A DNA stretch of 64,000 nt from Bacillus sp. AFS006103 (GTDB lineage: Bacteria > Bacillota > Bacilli > Bacillales > Cytobacillaceae). The notes beneath the pieces were generated by a model that was given only the letters and a program-made list of their open reading frames with translations, was not told the origin of the DNA and did no database searches. Positions 38,201 through 45,783 of the stretch are shown here, one piece after another. The stretch covers positions 60,396 through 124,395 of the forward strand of contig NTXX01000027.1 of NCBI GenBank assembly GCA_002559145.1, written 5' to 3'. The translations under genes were made by a program, and so were the position numbers. Every line of letters starts with the position of its first letter. Positions within the stretch are counted from its first letter, which is position 1.

Positions 38201-39539
38201 GAATATCATTTAATGTTTCACGAACTTCCTTAATAAACTGTAACCAGTAATTTGTTTGTTCTGGATCCTTTAAACAGTCTTCGATAATTGTTTCTAACCA
38301 TTTTTCACTTTGAAGTTCCCTTAATCTATTGATAGTTTTATTAGTTTTATTTATCCATTCATCGAACTTTACATTTGATAAGTCTTTGGGAGACCAACCA
38401 CTAAAGTCTTTTCTTGTTTGATCAATCCTCTCTTCTATATAAAATAGATAATCTACTTTTTGTGAAAAAACATTCACATCAGGCAACATACTACTTGCCG
38501 GGAGATTTAAAGATAAGGAGTTAATATCCTCACTTGAAAGTGTTCCTAAAAGCTCAAAGAATTTTAATAGCTGTTCATTTGTAAGAGGAAATTCCGTATT
38601 TGTCTTTACTTCATCAGGTAGCCATGAATGCTCCTCATTACTTTTAAGCCATTTCGTTGCTTCTAAAGGTGTTACTACCAGATCTCCAAATTTTCGGTTT
38701 TCATTTTCCCTCTCAGCTGCTTCATTTATTAAGGTATCATACCGTGCAATATTTCTTTTTACGGTCTTTAATTCTGTTGTTAAACGGTCAATACTTTTCT
38801 GTAAGATTTCCGGTTGCTTTGAATCCAAATTCTCGGCTATTGTCCGAACAGAATCCTCAATTTCCTTTACTGATTTTGAATCCCCACCCAAAACACTGAC
38901 ACAAAGAGCTCGGATCTCTTCTGGAATCTTTTCTTTTAAAACTTGTAGTGCCCTTTCTTTCTCACTTGTAACTAAAACTCTTTTTCCATGAGCTAGGAGA
39001 TGACTAATAAGATTTGCAATCGTATGGCTTTTTCCGGTTCCAGGTGGACCCTGAATAACCACACCACTATTGGTTACTAGTTTTTGTGCAATAAGTTGTT
39101 GTTCTTTGTTTGTAGGTAGTGGAAACAATAACTGTTCACCAACAGGTCTCCAGCTTTCTTGAGTGAAATTGGTATGATCAGCATCCGAACTTTTTGTTTC
39201 AGTTGTGGTTAAAATCTCAATCGTGTCAGGAACTGGGAAGCCTTCTTTGATTTTATCAATAACTTTTGATAATTCCTGTTGCCACAACCTGCCGCCAACG
39301 TTTCTAATAAATATGCCTGAACTGTATGAAATGTTTGGTGCAGTTAGTCCTTTTATAATATCTTGTTTATCCAATTTATATAAACCATCTGGACTAATAG
39401 TATGAACGACTTCTTGGAGAAATGGCTTAAGTTGGGTATGATCAGTTGGAGAAAATTCAAAGTCCTCTACCTGACTCTCCATTTGCATTAACCGTATAGC
39501 ATTTGGAATATTAATATGTAATAACATGTCCGTTTCCAT
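35229..39539 (-). CDS. SF1 helicase with Vsr-like nuclease domain, main part
   Basis: About 1436 residues. Helicase motifs: Walker A QGPPGTGKS (about 163-171), VDESSQ near 840, 'IIVGDENQISPE', and 'RYNVAASRARDQMI' (motif VI). Near 1165 a Vsr/MTES_1575-type nuclease follows: 'AVECDGDRWHG', 'ERQRVLERVGW', 'FWRVRGSAFY'. The C-terminus ends in a small domain with 'KGGALWVIDEEG'. It begins in the same frame as the upstream piece, nine bases after an in-frame TGA, and the bases GAGGAACCTTG before the ATG form a usable ribosome site. This looks like a single long gene in relatives, so the reading here is either split into two proteins or a nonsense allele. Confidence 0.85.
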   Translation of the reverse strand: METDMLLHINIPNAIRLMQMESQVEDFEFSPTDHTQLKPFLQEVVHTISPDGLYKLDKQDIIKGLTAPNISYSSGIFIRNVGGRLWQQELSKVIDKIKEGFPVPDTIEILTTTETKSSDADHTNFTQESWRPVGEQLLFPLPTNKEQQLIAQKLVTNSGVVIQGPPGTGKSHTIANLISHLLAHGKRVLVTSEKERALQVLKEKIPEEIRALCVSVLGGDSKSVKEIEDSVRTIAENLDSKQPEILQKSIDRLTTELKTVKRNIARYDTLINEAAERENENRKFGDLVVTPLEATKWLKSNEEHSWLPDEVKTNTEFPLTNEQLLKFFELLGTLSSEDINSLSLNLPASSMLPDVNVFSQKVDYLFYIEERIDQTRKDFSGWSPKDLSNVKFDEWINKTNKTINRLRELQSEKWLETIIEDCLKDPEQTNYWLQFIKEVRETLNDIQLLEKELIEYSFIFPSSKSLFEVKEDLLILKEKLSANSKVGWFYKNVSGRKMKYLFDDLKVNDLPVRNVEDVLLLLKQIELVTSKQRLTIKWNRMLEEIEGPLLKENQKRLVVFIREKCSLIEESANWTKASNQEYKELLDVVGTPGRPIFNDVQWFMGLLNGLKALKFIEIRKEAQQFVDEVNLYLSHGINHIKSHSIWNDFFDALQQRNKNTWRNSFAEVIRLEGLERDYNQFTNLKTKLYTVMPKWTIELMEYGGKGTPLFPPKDMSNAWLWKQVDYWVKEIQAEPKIEKLEEERELEQLKEKKLIKDLVAESTWKEQIIRTTGSQKRSLFAWLKAVQRIGKGTGKYANIYRKDASKEMMIAKGAIPVWIMPVQRVIENFELTEDLFDVIIVDESSQSNLFSLTTLLRAKKAIIVGDENQISPESVGTEISEIHDLIERYLYDIPNKMQFDIRTSLYDTANRIFDSKIVLKEHYRCVPEIIQFSNDLMYGGMIDPLRLPIGSEVFEPPVDTFRVEDGYRLEGTSKAINEPEAEAIVEYIAKCIKDPKYNNKTFGVISLQGHDQARIIENLLRDKIGEEEMINRRLITGDAYAFQGDERDIIFLSMVIAPNVHFTALTKRSDLQRYNVAASRARDQMILFHSVDLNQLSPNDIRYKLLQYCKQPYRVQEALKKHEKEFDSEFEKDVYSLILSRGYRVIPQVKVGTLGKKIDLLVEGMRTRLAVECDGDRWHGLEKWEEDMERQRVLERVGWTFWRVRGSAFYANSSKAMVSLWVKLDEMGIEPIILTVDELVEIKKEKVNVEYLDIKKSTNLNMEKTLGNLREEGKGIIKVEVINSHLEKNNPIPIISEVKKSKEIKDGPEQTEKKHSNYSNQQRVKIKQLELFTTSEPEQQLELFEDLVKTSSSKLTTFETKSNKNKTSYSLVSFLKDQGFDVIDMRIKGGALWVIDEEGLKPIIESLEKQGIQFSYTENGSRATKKRSAWFTKSNK

Positions 39540-39548
39540 CAAGGTTCC

Positions 39549-40172
39549 TCAACTTGTAGGCAGTAGATAAAAGATTCCATTTTTAGCATCAAAGATTAAT
39601 TCGAGCTTAGTAACAAGAACATGTCTAGAAATTTGATGACCCTCAACTTCCCATTGAAGAAGCCCCTGTCCACTTGCTAATTCTAAATCTTCTCCTTCAC
39701 GCTGAAAACGTTGGTATAATGTAAAAAGCTCCATGTACATTTGTTGAACTTTCTTTTTGGGAGAAGTAACCTTTGCCCATCTATTCCATTCCTGTATCCA
39801 GCTCTCATAAAAGGAAAAACAATCTGAATCCGCATCTAATAATTCAGTAATTTCATTACCTTCATCATCTAACCCTATAACTATACTAGTATGTACTTTA
39901 GGTTGCTGATCTGGATTATCGTATTTTATGACCCATTTTTTTATTTCTGTTGGTGGTTTAGGAGGAGGTAGAATTTTTTGCTTATGTACTTCATACCAGG
40001 CTTCTTCATTAGTGCCTTTCCCACCGATATAAATGCCTTCAATATTCGGTAATTCCTTTTCCCACCACACCTTTTCATAGTCATTTATATTTCGTATAAC
40101 TTTTTCATTTAAGTTCTTCACTGCAAGTAAATATTCAAAAATTATTGCAACTTTAACAGGTTCCGTTGACAT
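39549..40172 (-). CDS. N-terminal part of the SF1 helicase-nuclease
   Basis: 207 residues from an ATG behind AAGGAGGGG. Content: 'VAIIFEYLLAVKNLNEKVIRN' as two stretches, 'GIYIGGKGTNEEAWYEVHKQ', and an end 'LELIFDAKNGIFYLLPTS' followed by TGA. This is the front domain of the same helicase family. The downstream reading frame is unchanged (phase is kept), so only a single codon differs from an uninterrupted gene. A single CGA or AGA to TGA change would explain it. Confidence 0.75.
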   Translation of the reverse strand: MSTEPVKVAIIFEYLLAVKNLNEKVIRNINDYEKVWWEKELPNIEGIYIGGKGTNEEAWYEVHKQKILPPPKPPTEIKKWVIKYDNPDQQPKVHTSIVIGLDDEGNEITELLDADSDCFSFYESWIQEWNRWAKVTSPKKKVQQMYMELFTLYQRFQREGEDLELASGQGLLQWEVEGHQISRHVLVTKLELIFDAKNGIFYLLPTS

Positions 40173-40199
40173 GATTCCCCTCCTTATAAGCAATAGGTC

Positions 40200-40548
40200 C
40201 TATGTCAATATATTAGCATATTTTGGGTATTATGAGGAATTACATTAGGAGTATCCATTTTTGTTTAATGGTTTTATAAATGAATTTATTTATTGATGAA
40301 GGTCGGATATAAATCAGGCGGAAAATTACCGTATCGTTGTTTATTATCCCAGCAATGAAACGAATGATGGTTTAAAAGACCATATGAAGACAGAGTAAGG
40401 GTTCACCTTCTCCTTTATCGAGGGGCTATGGGGTCAGTCCCTTTGTAAAGTAAAGCTTTAACGAACAGGGGAACTGACTCTAAAATTTATGGATCACGTC
40501 ATTCTTCAATAAACCTTTAAGTTTTATGAATTTGAGACTTTAAAAAGC
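40200..40548. other. Gene-free stretch with decayed + strand tail and hairpin
   Basis: A short + strand tail ('NYRIVVYYPSNETNDGLKDH' then stop at 40398) looks like the end of a lost gene. At 40433-40479 an imperfect hairpin (GTCAGTCCC...GGGGAACTGAC) is a diverged relative of the GTGCCTGACC palindromes. Confidence 0.35.
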
Positions 40549-40746
40549 ATGGAAATTCTGAACACCAATACACTCACCGAAGACGGAGGAAAAACAACTC
40601 TTACAATGATTTTGGCGCCCGTATCTCCGACAGTGGAAAAGATTAAAACCTTCGAGAATTCAAAAGAAATGGCTCTGGAAGGATCTTCTGGGACCTTTTA
40701 TCAATTAGATGAATACTTAACAAATATAAAAGTCGATTTAAAAAAA
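40549..40746 (+). pseudogene. SRPBCC/AHSA1-like C-terminal fragment
   Basis: The + strand frame reads 'LTEDGGKTTLTMILAPVSPTVEK' in two stretches, then 'MALEGSSGTFYQLDEYL', resembling the last strands and C-terminal helix of SRPBCC/AHSA1-type START proteins. The front half is missing. Its end runs into a GTGCCTGACCCCC palindrome, which may have inserted here. Family match is tentative. Confidence 0.4.
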
Positions 40747-40796
40747 GTGCCTGACCCCCAGTTCGGTATTGCATCACCGTATTGGGGGTCAGGCAC
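40747..40796. repeat. GTGCCTGACCCCC palindromic repeat
   Basis: Inverted repeat with 14-base arms GTGCCTGACCCCCA and its complement, loop about 22 bases, preceded by an A run. Same outer arms as the element at 44808, and part of a dispersed family. Confidence 0.7.
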
Positions 40797-40892
40797 CAGA
40801 ATTTATGCAAAATAAGCTGCCCAAAAATTTGAGCAGCTCATTATACAACCTATGTAAATGATGAAAAAACCCATGTAAATCAACCTATTTTC

Positions 40893-42662
40893 TTAAATTA
40901 AACCTTTTCTCTTTAACTCTTCAATCATCTTTAATTCTTCAGCGGTTGGAGTTGGAGCTTGTACTTCTTGAACTGGAAAGTCAGATTGATTTAACCCCCA
41001 ATCATTTAGTAAGATTAACAACTCGTCAGAAATTCGAATATCTCTTTCTCGAATTTCATTTAGCCCCCAATCATTATGCTGGTTAGAAAGGTCAAGTAAT
41101 ATCTGTACTTTTGATTTTTTGTAACTTTCTTGTTTCTTTTTAAAGTATCCATTACTGGCAATAATGTTCAGCTTTTTCTCAAACGGAATTTTATTCCCTA
41201 TATGTTCCACTAACTCTTTTACTTCTCTATCAGAATTGCTTGGAAAATAACTTGATTGCCATTTCTGAGGAAGAATATGCTCGATTTCCCACTTCTCAGG
41301 AAGAAGCTCCTCTTGGCTTTGATAAGCAAGAATCTTCAATATCATCCGAACAGTGTTCCGGTGAGCCGTCTTTATCTTCCCTTTTAATTCCTGTTCATCT
41401 ACTGTAGCAAAATCAAATGTTGGCATAGGTGAGTTAATAATTTCAGAGTTTAAATTCAAGATTCCTCGCTTTACAGCATTAATAGTTGGCGTAACTATAT
41501 ATCGCGCAGCCAAGACTGCCAGTAGTTTCTTGAGAAATATTAAGAATTGTTCTTCAAAATCTTGCGTACCATGATATTTAAGATAGTAAATGACTACTGG
41601 ATATTTCCAAAATTCGTTTGGATACGAAGATAACCCATCAAGTACTTTTTTAATTTCAATATTTTTTGACCAGTCTTCATCTTCGATTTCTACACGATTA
41701 TTAACTACAAGCCATAAGTTAAGCACCGTATTTAGGTTATTCATCACGTCCTTCTTATATAATTGCTCAAAATTATTCCTTGAGTAGTATTTCCTTATCC
41801 CTGGTGTTGTTGTATTTCTATCGTTTTCTAACGCTCTCAAATAAAACATATAATAATAAAACAATTTTTGAATACTTTCATTCGCATTTGTAGCTGCATC
41901 ATCAAGTTGTTGCCACTGTTCAATAAAGACTGCCTTCCCTTTAGAATCCAAGTGATTATAGATCTTGGCTTTAAAAATATCTGCATCGGATAAAGCAAGT
42001 CCTCTATCGTTAAGAGTTGAGAAGATTGTTAACGCCGTATCTTGTGAATCTGCGGTAATTGGTAATAAAATCGCTTTGTTCAAAACATTTCGGATGAACC
42101 AGAAAAACAGCTCTGGCTCATTCGATGCATATTTCTCTATTAGTTCTGTAAATAATTTGTAGTTTAACGAATAGTTATCTTTCGCACCTTCTTCAAAAGT
42201 GCCACTGATAAGAATGGTGGCGAAAGTTTTGTTTCCTTCATCCCCCATCACCCTGGATTCAATAAGTGTTTTTTCGAAATCAACCTCAGCCGTTAATTCA
42301 TCCTGTTCCCACAATGCCGATTCAATTTGCCCCTTAAAATTTTTCACCTCTTTTGTTTCTGTCATTGAATCTAGCTTTGAGTAAAGTGCACGCAGCAATA
42401 AAAACAAAGAAGTGATGCGCTGTTGACCGTCTATAATTTCCTGTTCATTGTTCTCATTTTCGTAGGAAACAATCGTTCCCAGAAAATAAGTACTCTCATT
42501 ATCATTTTCCGTGTACTCTACTAAATCATCAAAGAGCGTTTGAATTTGTTCGTCTGACCAAGCATATGGACGTTGATACTCAGGGATAATGAATTTGTTA
42601 ACCTTGCCTGTTTCTAATAACTGTTTGACACTCTGTTTGTTCACTTCGATTGTTGTAGCCAT
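40893..42662 (-). CDS. DUF262/DUF1524 protein, GmrSD-like
   Basis: 589 residues. N-terminal DUF262 has 'FIIPEYQRPYAWSDEQI' and the nucleotide-binding DGQQR ('EIIDGQQRITSLF') near residue 80. The C-terminal DUF1524 carries 'WEIEHILPQKW' with an HNH-type His and later 'LNIIASNGYFKKK'. The fused form resembles GmrSD type IV restriction enzymes, which cut glucosylated or otherwise modified phage DNA in an NTP-dependent way; the substrate here is not predictable. It stands as a single gene, with a small HTH-like gene about 110 bases upstream. The key residues are intact. Confidence 0.85.
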   Translation of the reverse strand: MATTIEVNKQSVKQLLETGKVNKFIIPEYQRPYAWSDEQIQTLFDDLVEYTENDNESTYFLGTIVSYENENNEQEIIDGQQRITSLFLLLRALYSKLDSMTETKEVKNFKGQIESALWEQDELTAEVDFEKTLIESRVMGDEGNKTFATILISGTFEEGAKDNYSLNYKLFTELIEKYASNEPELFFWFIRNVLNKAILLPITADSQDTALTIFSTLNDRGLALSDADIFKAKIYNHLDSKGKAVFIEQWQQLDDAATNANESIQKLFYYYMFYLRALENDRNTTTPGIRKYYSRNNFEQLYKKDVMNNLNTVLNLWLVVNNRVEIEDEDWSKNIEIKKVLDGLSSYPNEFWKYPVVIYYLKYHGTQDFEEQFLIFLKKLLAVLAARYIVTPTINAVKRGILNLNSEIINSPMPTFDFATVDEQELKGKIKTAHRNTVRMILKILAYQSQEELLPEKWEIEHILPQKWQSSYFPSNSDREVKELVEHIGNKIPFEKKLNIIASNGYFKKKQESYKKSKVQILLDLSNQHNDWGLNEIRERDIRISDELLILLNDWGLNQSDFPVQEVQAPTPTAEELKMIEELKRKGLI

Positions 42663-42773
42663 TATCTATTCTCCCTTCTGTAACTTGTTTTATTACATTG
42701 CTATTCTTTGATTGTCAATGTTGTTATTGACATTACTTTCGATAGAGTTTTCACTAATTTGTAGATACCTTCA

Positions 42774-43007
42774 TCATTCATGCTCCCTTGGCACTACATA
42801 CTTGGACAACTTAATTCCATTCCTCACTTCAGTTGCATATGATGGTTTTATTCCTGATAAACGAACAATTTCAGTAGCTTTATAATTATTTTTCAATATA
42901 CACTCTGCATATTTTACCCCAAATAAATGAACTTTTGCTACTTGATCGCCCTCTGGAGCATTAGAGTACATTTCATTCAATATCCTAGCTAAATCATTTA
43001 GATTCAT
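42774..43007 (-). CDS. Small HTH-like protein
   Basis: 77 residues. The pattern 'LARILNEMYSNAPEGDQV', 'HLFGVKYAECI' and 'TEIVRLSGIKPSYATEVRNG' fits a small HTH-like domain family of firmicutes, with the last part as the helix-turn-helix. It is in the same direction as and upstream of the DUF262 gene, and could be its regulator. Function not established. Confidence 0.5.
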   Translation of the reverse strand: MNLNDLARILNEMYSNAPEGDQVAKVHLFGVKYAECILKNNYKATEIVRLSGIKPSYATEVRNGIKLSKYVVPREHE

Positions 43008-43108
43008 CTAAAGAACTCTCCTTTATTCCGATATTTTTATAGTACTTTTTTCGCTATATGAACAACAAATCCCTTCAACGACATTTTTAAATATCAAAGC
43101 ATATGAAA

Positions 43109-43150
43109 AAGGAGAAGAGTAATTATCATCAGGAAAATACTCTTCCCCTT
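43109..43150 (-). terminator. Hairpin terminator, minus strand
   Basis: Stem GAAGAGTA/TACTCTTC with outer AAGG/CCTT pairs; on the minus strand it is followed by TTTTTC. It lies about 100 bases beyond the stop of the small membrane gene at 43248. Confidence 0.7.
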
Positions 43151-43247
43151 AGTTGTCATACTTTCAACTTCTTTTTTATAAAAGAAACCTCATTTACTTA
43201 TGGTACGATTTCCCATAATTAATGCTTAACAACTCCTCCACAGTAAT

Positions 43248-43418
43248 CTACACGGTGATTTCTTTAAATACAAACTTCAGATACAGCAAGTAAACAATTA
43301 AACAGGTAAATAGGAACAGAGGAGTTTCTATTTTAAATTCATGGAAGCTATAGTTACGAAAATCGGGCGCAAACAGCATACAAATTCCTAGCTGGACAAA
43401 ATAATATAGGATGAACAC
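43248..43418 (-). CDS. Small hydrophobic membrane protein
   Basis: 56 residues from a GTG. It has two hydrophobic segments ('FILYYFVQLGICMLFA' and 'LFLFTCLIVYLLYLKFVF') and a short C-terminal tail. The frame stays open upstream as 'ILQIARFAG', so the start is uncertain. It follows the broken membrane gene in the same direction and may be its partner. No family recognised. Confidence 0.4.
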   Translation of the reverse strand: MFILYYFVQLGICMLFAPDFRNYSFHEFKIETPLFLFTCLIVYLLYLKFVFKEITV

Positions 43419-43432
43419 TCCGGCAAATCTTG

Positions 43433-43754
43433 CTATTTGCAGGATACCGCATCATCTTTTGATTCGATCTTCCCCCACTCCTCCTCATAAAAACTATTTA
43501 TAGCGATAATTAAACGGTCTTTCACCATTTTTGCCAACAATCCACAAAATACAAATGAACCAACGTAAATAAAGATATTGCCTTGAATGAAACCCGGATT
43601 AGCCTCTAGCAGGACCGCCATAAGGAAAACCAAACAGCAAAAATATATCAGCGCTTTACGGACGATTTTCTCATAATCTACTAATTTATCAGATAAGTCT
43701 TCATCAGCATCCTGCCTTTCACAAACCCATGTATAGAAAAAATGTTCCTATCAT
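43433..43754 (-). pseudogene. Two-helix membrane protein, frameshifted at a T run
   Basis: From the ATG at 43754 the frame reads 'MIGTFF' and soon stops. Shortening the following T run from six to five would give 'MIGTFFYTWVCERQDADE' continuing without a stop through two membrane helices ('LIYFCCLVFLMAVLL' and 'IFIYVGSFVFCGLLA') to 'KDDAVSCK'. About 106 residues when joined. It starts within a few bases of the VbhA-like gene, so they form one unit. Function unknown. Confidence 0.5.
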
Positions 43755-43759
43755 TACAT

Positions 43760-43942
43760 CTACTTATCTTTATTTGAAGCCATCCTTAATGCCTCTGCCA
43801 TAAACTGCTCGTGCGTTATTTCCCCTTTTAATTTACGGTATACGAGGTCACTCATTTCTTTTGTAACAAAATGACCATCGATTGCTAATGACGCAGCACT
43901 ATTTTTCATCGCTTTTTTGATTTTTTGTTCCTTCTCGTTCAA
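43760..43942 (-). CDS. VbhA-like antitoxin, orphan
   Basis: 60 residues from a TTG start. 'NSAASLAIDGHFVTKEMSDLV' in two stretches and 'KLKGEITHEQF' match the VbhA antitoxin fold, which blocks Fic AMP-transferases through its inhibitory helix; the characteristic S/T-x-x-x-E/D-G region reads 'SLAIDG'. No Fic gene (HPFx(D/E)GNGR) lies within several kilobases. It is followed by two small membrane genes. It may be a remnant of a toxin-antitoxin pair, or an anti-Fic factor. Confidence 0.55.
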   Translation of the reverse strand: MNEKEQKIKKAMKNSAASLAIDGHFVTKEMSDLVYRKLKGEITHEQFMAEALRMASNKDK

Positions 43943-44111
43943 ATTTATCAGCTTCCTCTACTTTTTCTTTTAGGTACTCATTGAGTTTTTCCATACCCAA
44001 GTTAAAATCAAGCTCAGCTTAATTCTAACTTTTTTGGAAACACCCTTTTTTATGCTTAGAATCTGTCAATTCAACTATAATATTGATTTTTTCTACCTTC
44101 TAATCTGAACC

Positions 44112-44507
44112 CTATTTTTGGGCTACATTGGACCAGGACTGTCGAATCAATTCTGCCAATTCCTCACTGCCCGCTTCCACTACAGTCCTTACTTTGATGT
44201 GACGCATTCGTTTCCCAGTGCCTTCTAAGAGTTTTCTCGGGTCATAAAGATTTGCCCCGAAGTAAAACCCAAGCCTTACATAGTTCCTTTGAGCTGAGAT
44301 GTAACAAACCCACGTACCCGGAGAGGCCGACAATTTGCAGTTTAGGGCATTATGATACACAAATTCATATGTATCTGGCATATTTGCCTTGGAGACAGAA
44401 CGTAAGGTTTCTATGATTCCCTTAATCTGGGTTGGGTAATTTTCAATAAGCTTATCAACCGTTTGTATATTGGCAGCGGTAAGGTCAGGCTCCTTTTCCT
44501 TGTCCAT
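44112..44507 (-). CDS. DUF1801 family protein
   Basis: 131 residues, with the DUF1801 layout: a helical start ('VDKLIENYPTQIKGIIETLR' region), then 'YEFVYHNALNCKLS' and 'VRLGFYFGANLYDPRKLLEG' and 'MRHIKVRT'. The family is a common cytoplasmic fold of unsettled function in Bacillus. The ATG has an upstream GGAGG site. About 6 kb away the upstream region and first codons are duplicated without the rest of the gene. Confidence 0.7.
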   Translation of the reverse strand: MDKEKEPDLTAANIQTVDKLIENYPTQIKGIIETLRSVSKANMPDTYEFVYHNALNCKLSASPGTWVCYISAQRNYVRLGFYFGANLYDPRKLLEGTGKRMRHIKVRTVVEAGSEELAELIRQSWSNVAQK

Positions 44508-44700
44508 CCGTGCAACCTCCTTGAATACTTTTTGATATTAAGATGATAAAAGAATCGGACACACATCAAATTTTCAATATTTATCTTAAATATAGCCTAT
44601 ACTTTAGGATAAATCGATAGGAGTTCATATGACCATTTGCTCCTGTCTTAAAGTACAGAGAAAAAGCCTATGAAAACGATAGATTCATAGGCTTTTTACT
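44485..44700. repeat. Diverged direct repeat, copy A
   Basis: This stretch covers the first codons and upstream region of the DUF1801 gene plus a terminator. It matches 50015-50213 over about 200 bases with scattered changes and small indels (for example CCTTGTCCATCCGT, GCTCCTGTCTTAAAGTACAG, and the AAAAGCCTATG hairpin in both). Confidence 0.75.
44661..44697. terminator. Hairpin AAAAAGCCTATGAA
   Basis: A perfect 14-bp stem, arms AAAAAGCCTATGAA and its complement, with a nine-base loop and T run. It separates the ABC operon from the DUF1801 gene. Confidence 0.8.
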
Positions 44701-44807
44701 TTATTAAATATAGAAAAAAGAGTCCGGATACGTTATAGCTTTAGTTCACCGGGGGTCCCTAAAAAGTTTAATTTATTTCTATTTCAATTTGATGAAAATA
44801 GAAAAAA

Positions 44808-44851
44808 AGGTGCCTGACCCCCAATACGTTAACGTATTGGGGGTCAGGCAC
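44808..44851. repeat. Perfect 44-bp palindrome of the GTGCCTGACCCCC family
   Basis: Two 22-base arms, beginning GGTGCCTGACCCCCAATACG, join with no spacer. It lies downstream of the permease gene, with an A run before it and an AT-rich tail after. It could act as a terminator, but the perfect symmetry and the copies elsewhere suggest a miniature mobile or REP-like element. Confidence 0.75.
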
Positions 44852-44932
44852 CAAAATTTATTTTAAAAATTTGGCACCAAGTATGTTAACACTGATTCAA
44901 AATCTTAGCTTTTTGCTGAAACCATATTGCCA

Positions 44933-45730
44933 TTAACTAATATCTTTCCGAGAAAACCTATGAATGGCGAGAAATAAGAATCCTACCATGTATATCCCAA
45001 TGTAGACAAACATCCAAACGCTCGCTGGTTCACCGCTCCCTGACATGCTTGCACCAGACATAACATTCCCGGCAATTTGTGAATTAGGAACTAACACACG
45101 TTCCATCGTGTTGTAAATCGTTTGGAAGGGTGAGATTAGACTAATGAATATCCCAGTCCCAATGATTGAATTTCTATTTAAGAACTGCCCAATCATCTCA
45201 ACCATACCGCCGACATTGCCAAGAATGTAAATAAAAATCATCAAGATTCCGTTTGGTACAGCTTTCATAGAAACAGAGCCATAAACTGTAAGGCACAGAA
45301 TAGCAATTGGAAGCAATAAATAGAGTACCCATCCCATGAAGATCTGTGAAAAATTCAAGCTAGTAAATGTGCTTAATCCAAATACAGCTCCGATTACAAG
45401 AATTAGCATGTAAAGAATGGTTGCATATGCACAAGCAATTAGTACAAGTCCAAAGAACTTACCAAGCACATACTCATATCTCCGTATCGGACGTGAAAGA
45501 ACTCCCTGAATGAGGCCGGTTTCCATCTCTGTAGAAATGGTTCCTGAACCTAGCATAATCGTTAATAATGCAATGAGCATAGCAGAAAATTGGAATCCCA
45601 TTTTTGACACCATTTGAATAGCAAACAACCTGAACTGGTCTACTGTCATCCCATGAGTAATGCTTGAATTGGGAAAATAATTGACCATGAGTGTCCAAAA
45701 TATTAAATATAACCCAGTGACAACTCCCAT
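44933..45730 (-). CDS. ABC-2 type permease subunit
   Basis: 265 residues from the ATG at 45730, with about six membrane helices and 'GTISTEMETGLIQGVLSRPI', a typical ABC-2 exporter loop. Coding sequence continues upstream in frame as 'VAIFTSTLQEAIRKKTFIVM', the usual N-terminus of such permeases. An ATC at 45788-45790 lies seven bases after GGGAGG and may be the true, non-standard start. It follows and overlaps the ATPase gene. It likely exports or flips an envelope compound or peptide; substrate unknown. Confidence 0.8.
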   Translation of the reverse strand: MGVVTGLYLIFWTLMVNYFPNSSITHGMTVDQFRLFAIQMVSKMGFQFSAMLIALLTIMLGSGTISTEMETGLIQGVLSRPIRRYEYVLGKFFGLVLIACAYATILYMLILVIGAVFGLSTFTSLNFSQIFMGWVLYLLLPIAILCLTVYGSVSMKAVPNGILMIFIYILGNVGGMVEMIGQFLNRNSIIGTGIFISLISPFQTIYNTMERVLVPNSQIAGNVMSGASMSGSGEPASVWMFVYIGIYMVGFLFLAIHRFSRKDIS

Positions 45731-45783
45731 AACAATGAACGTTTTTTTACGAATTGCCTCTTGTAAAGTTGAGGTAAAAATTG

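Noticed and set aside
44808..44851. A simple terminator only
   Set aside because: Perfect 22-base arms with no loop and related copies elsewhere fit a repeat element better, although it may also stop transcription.
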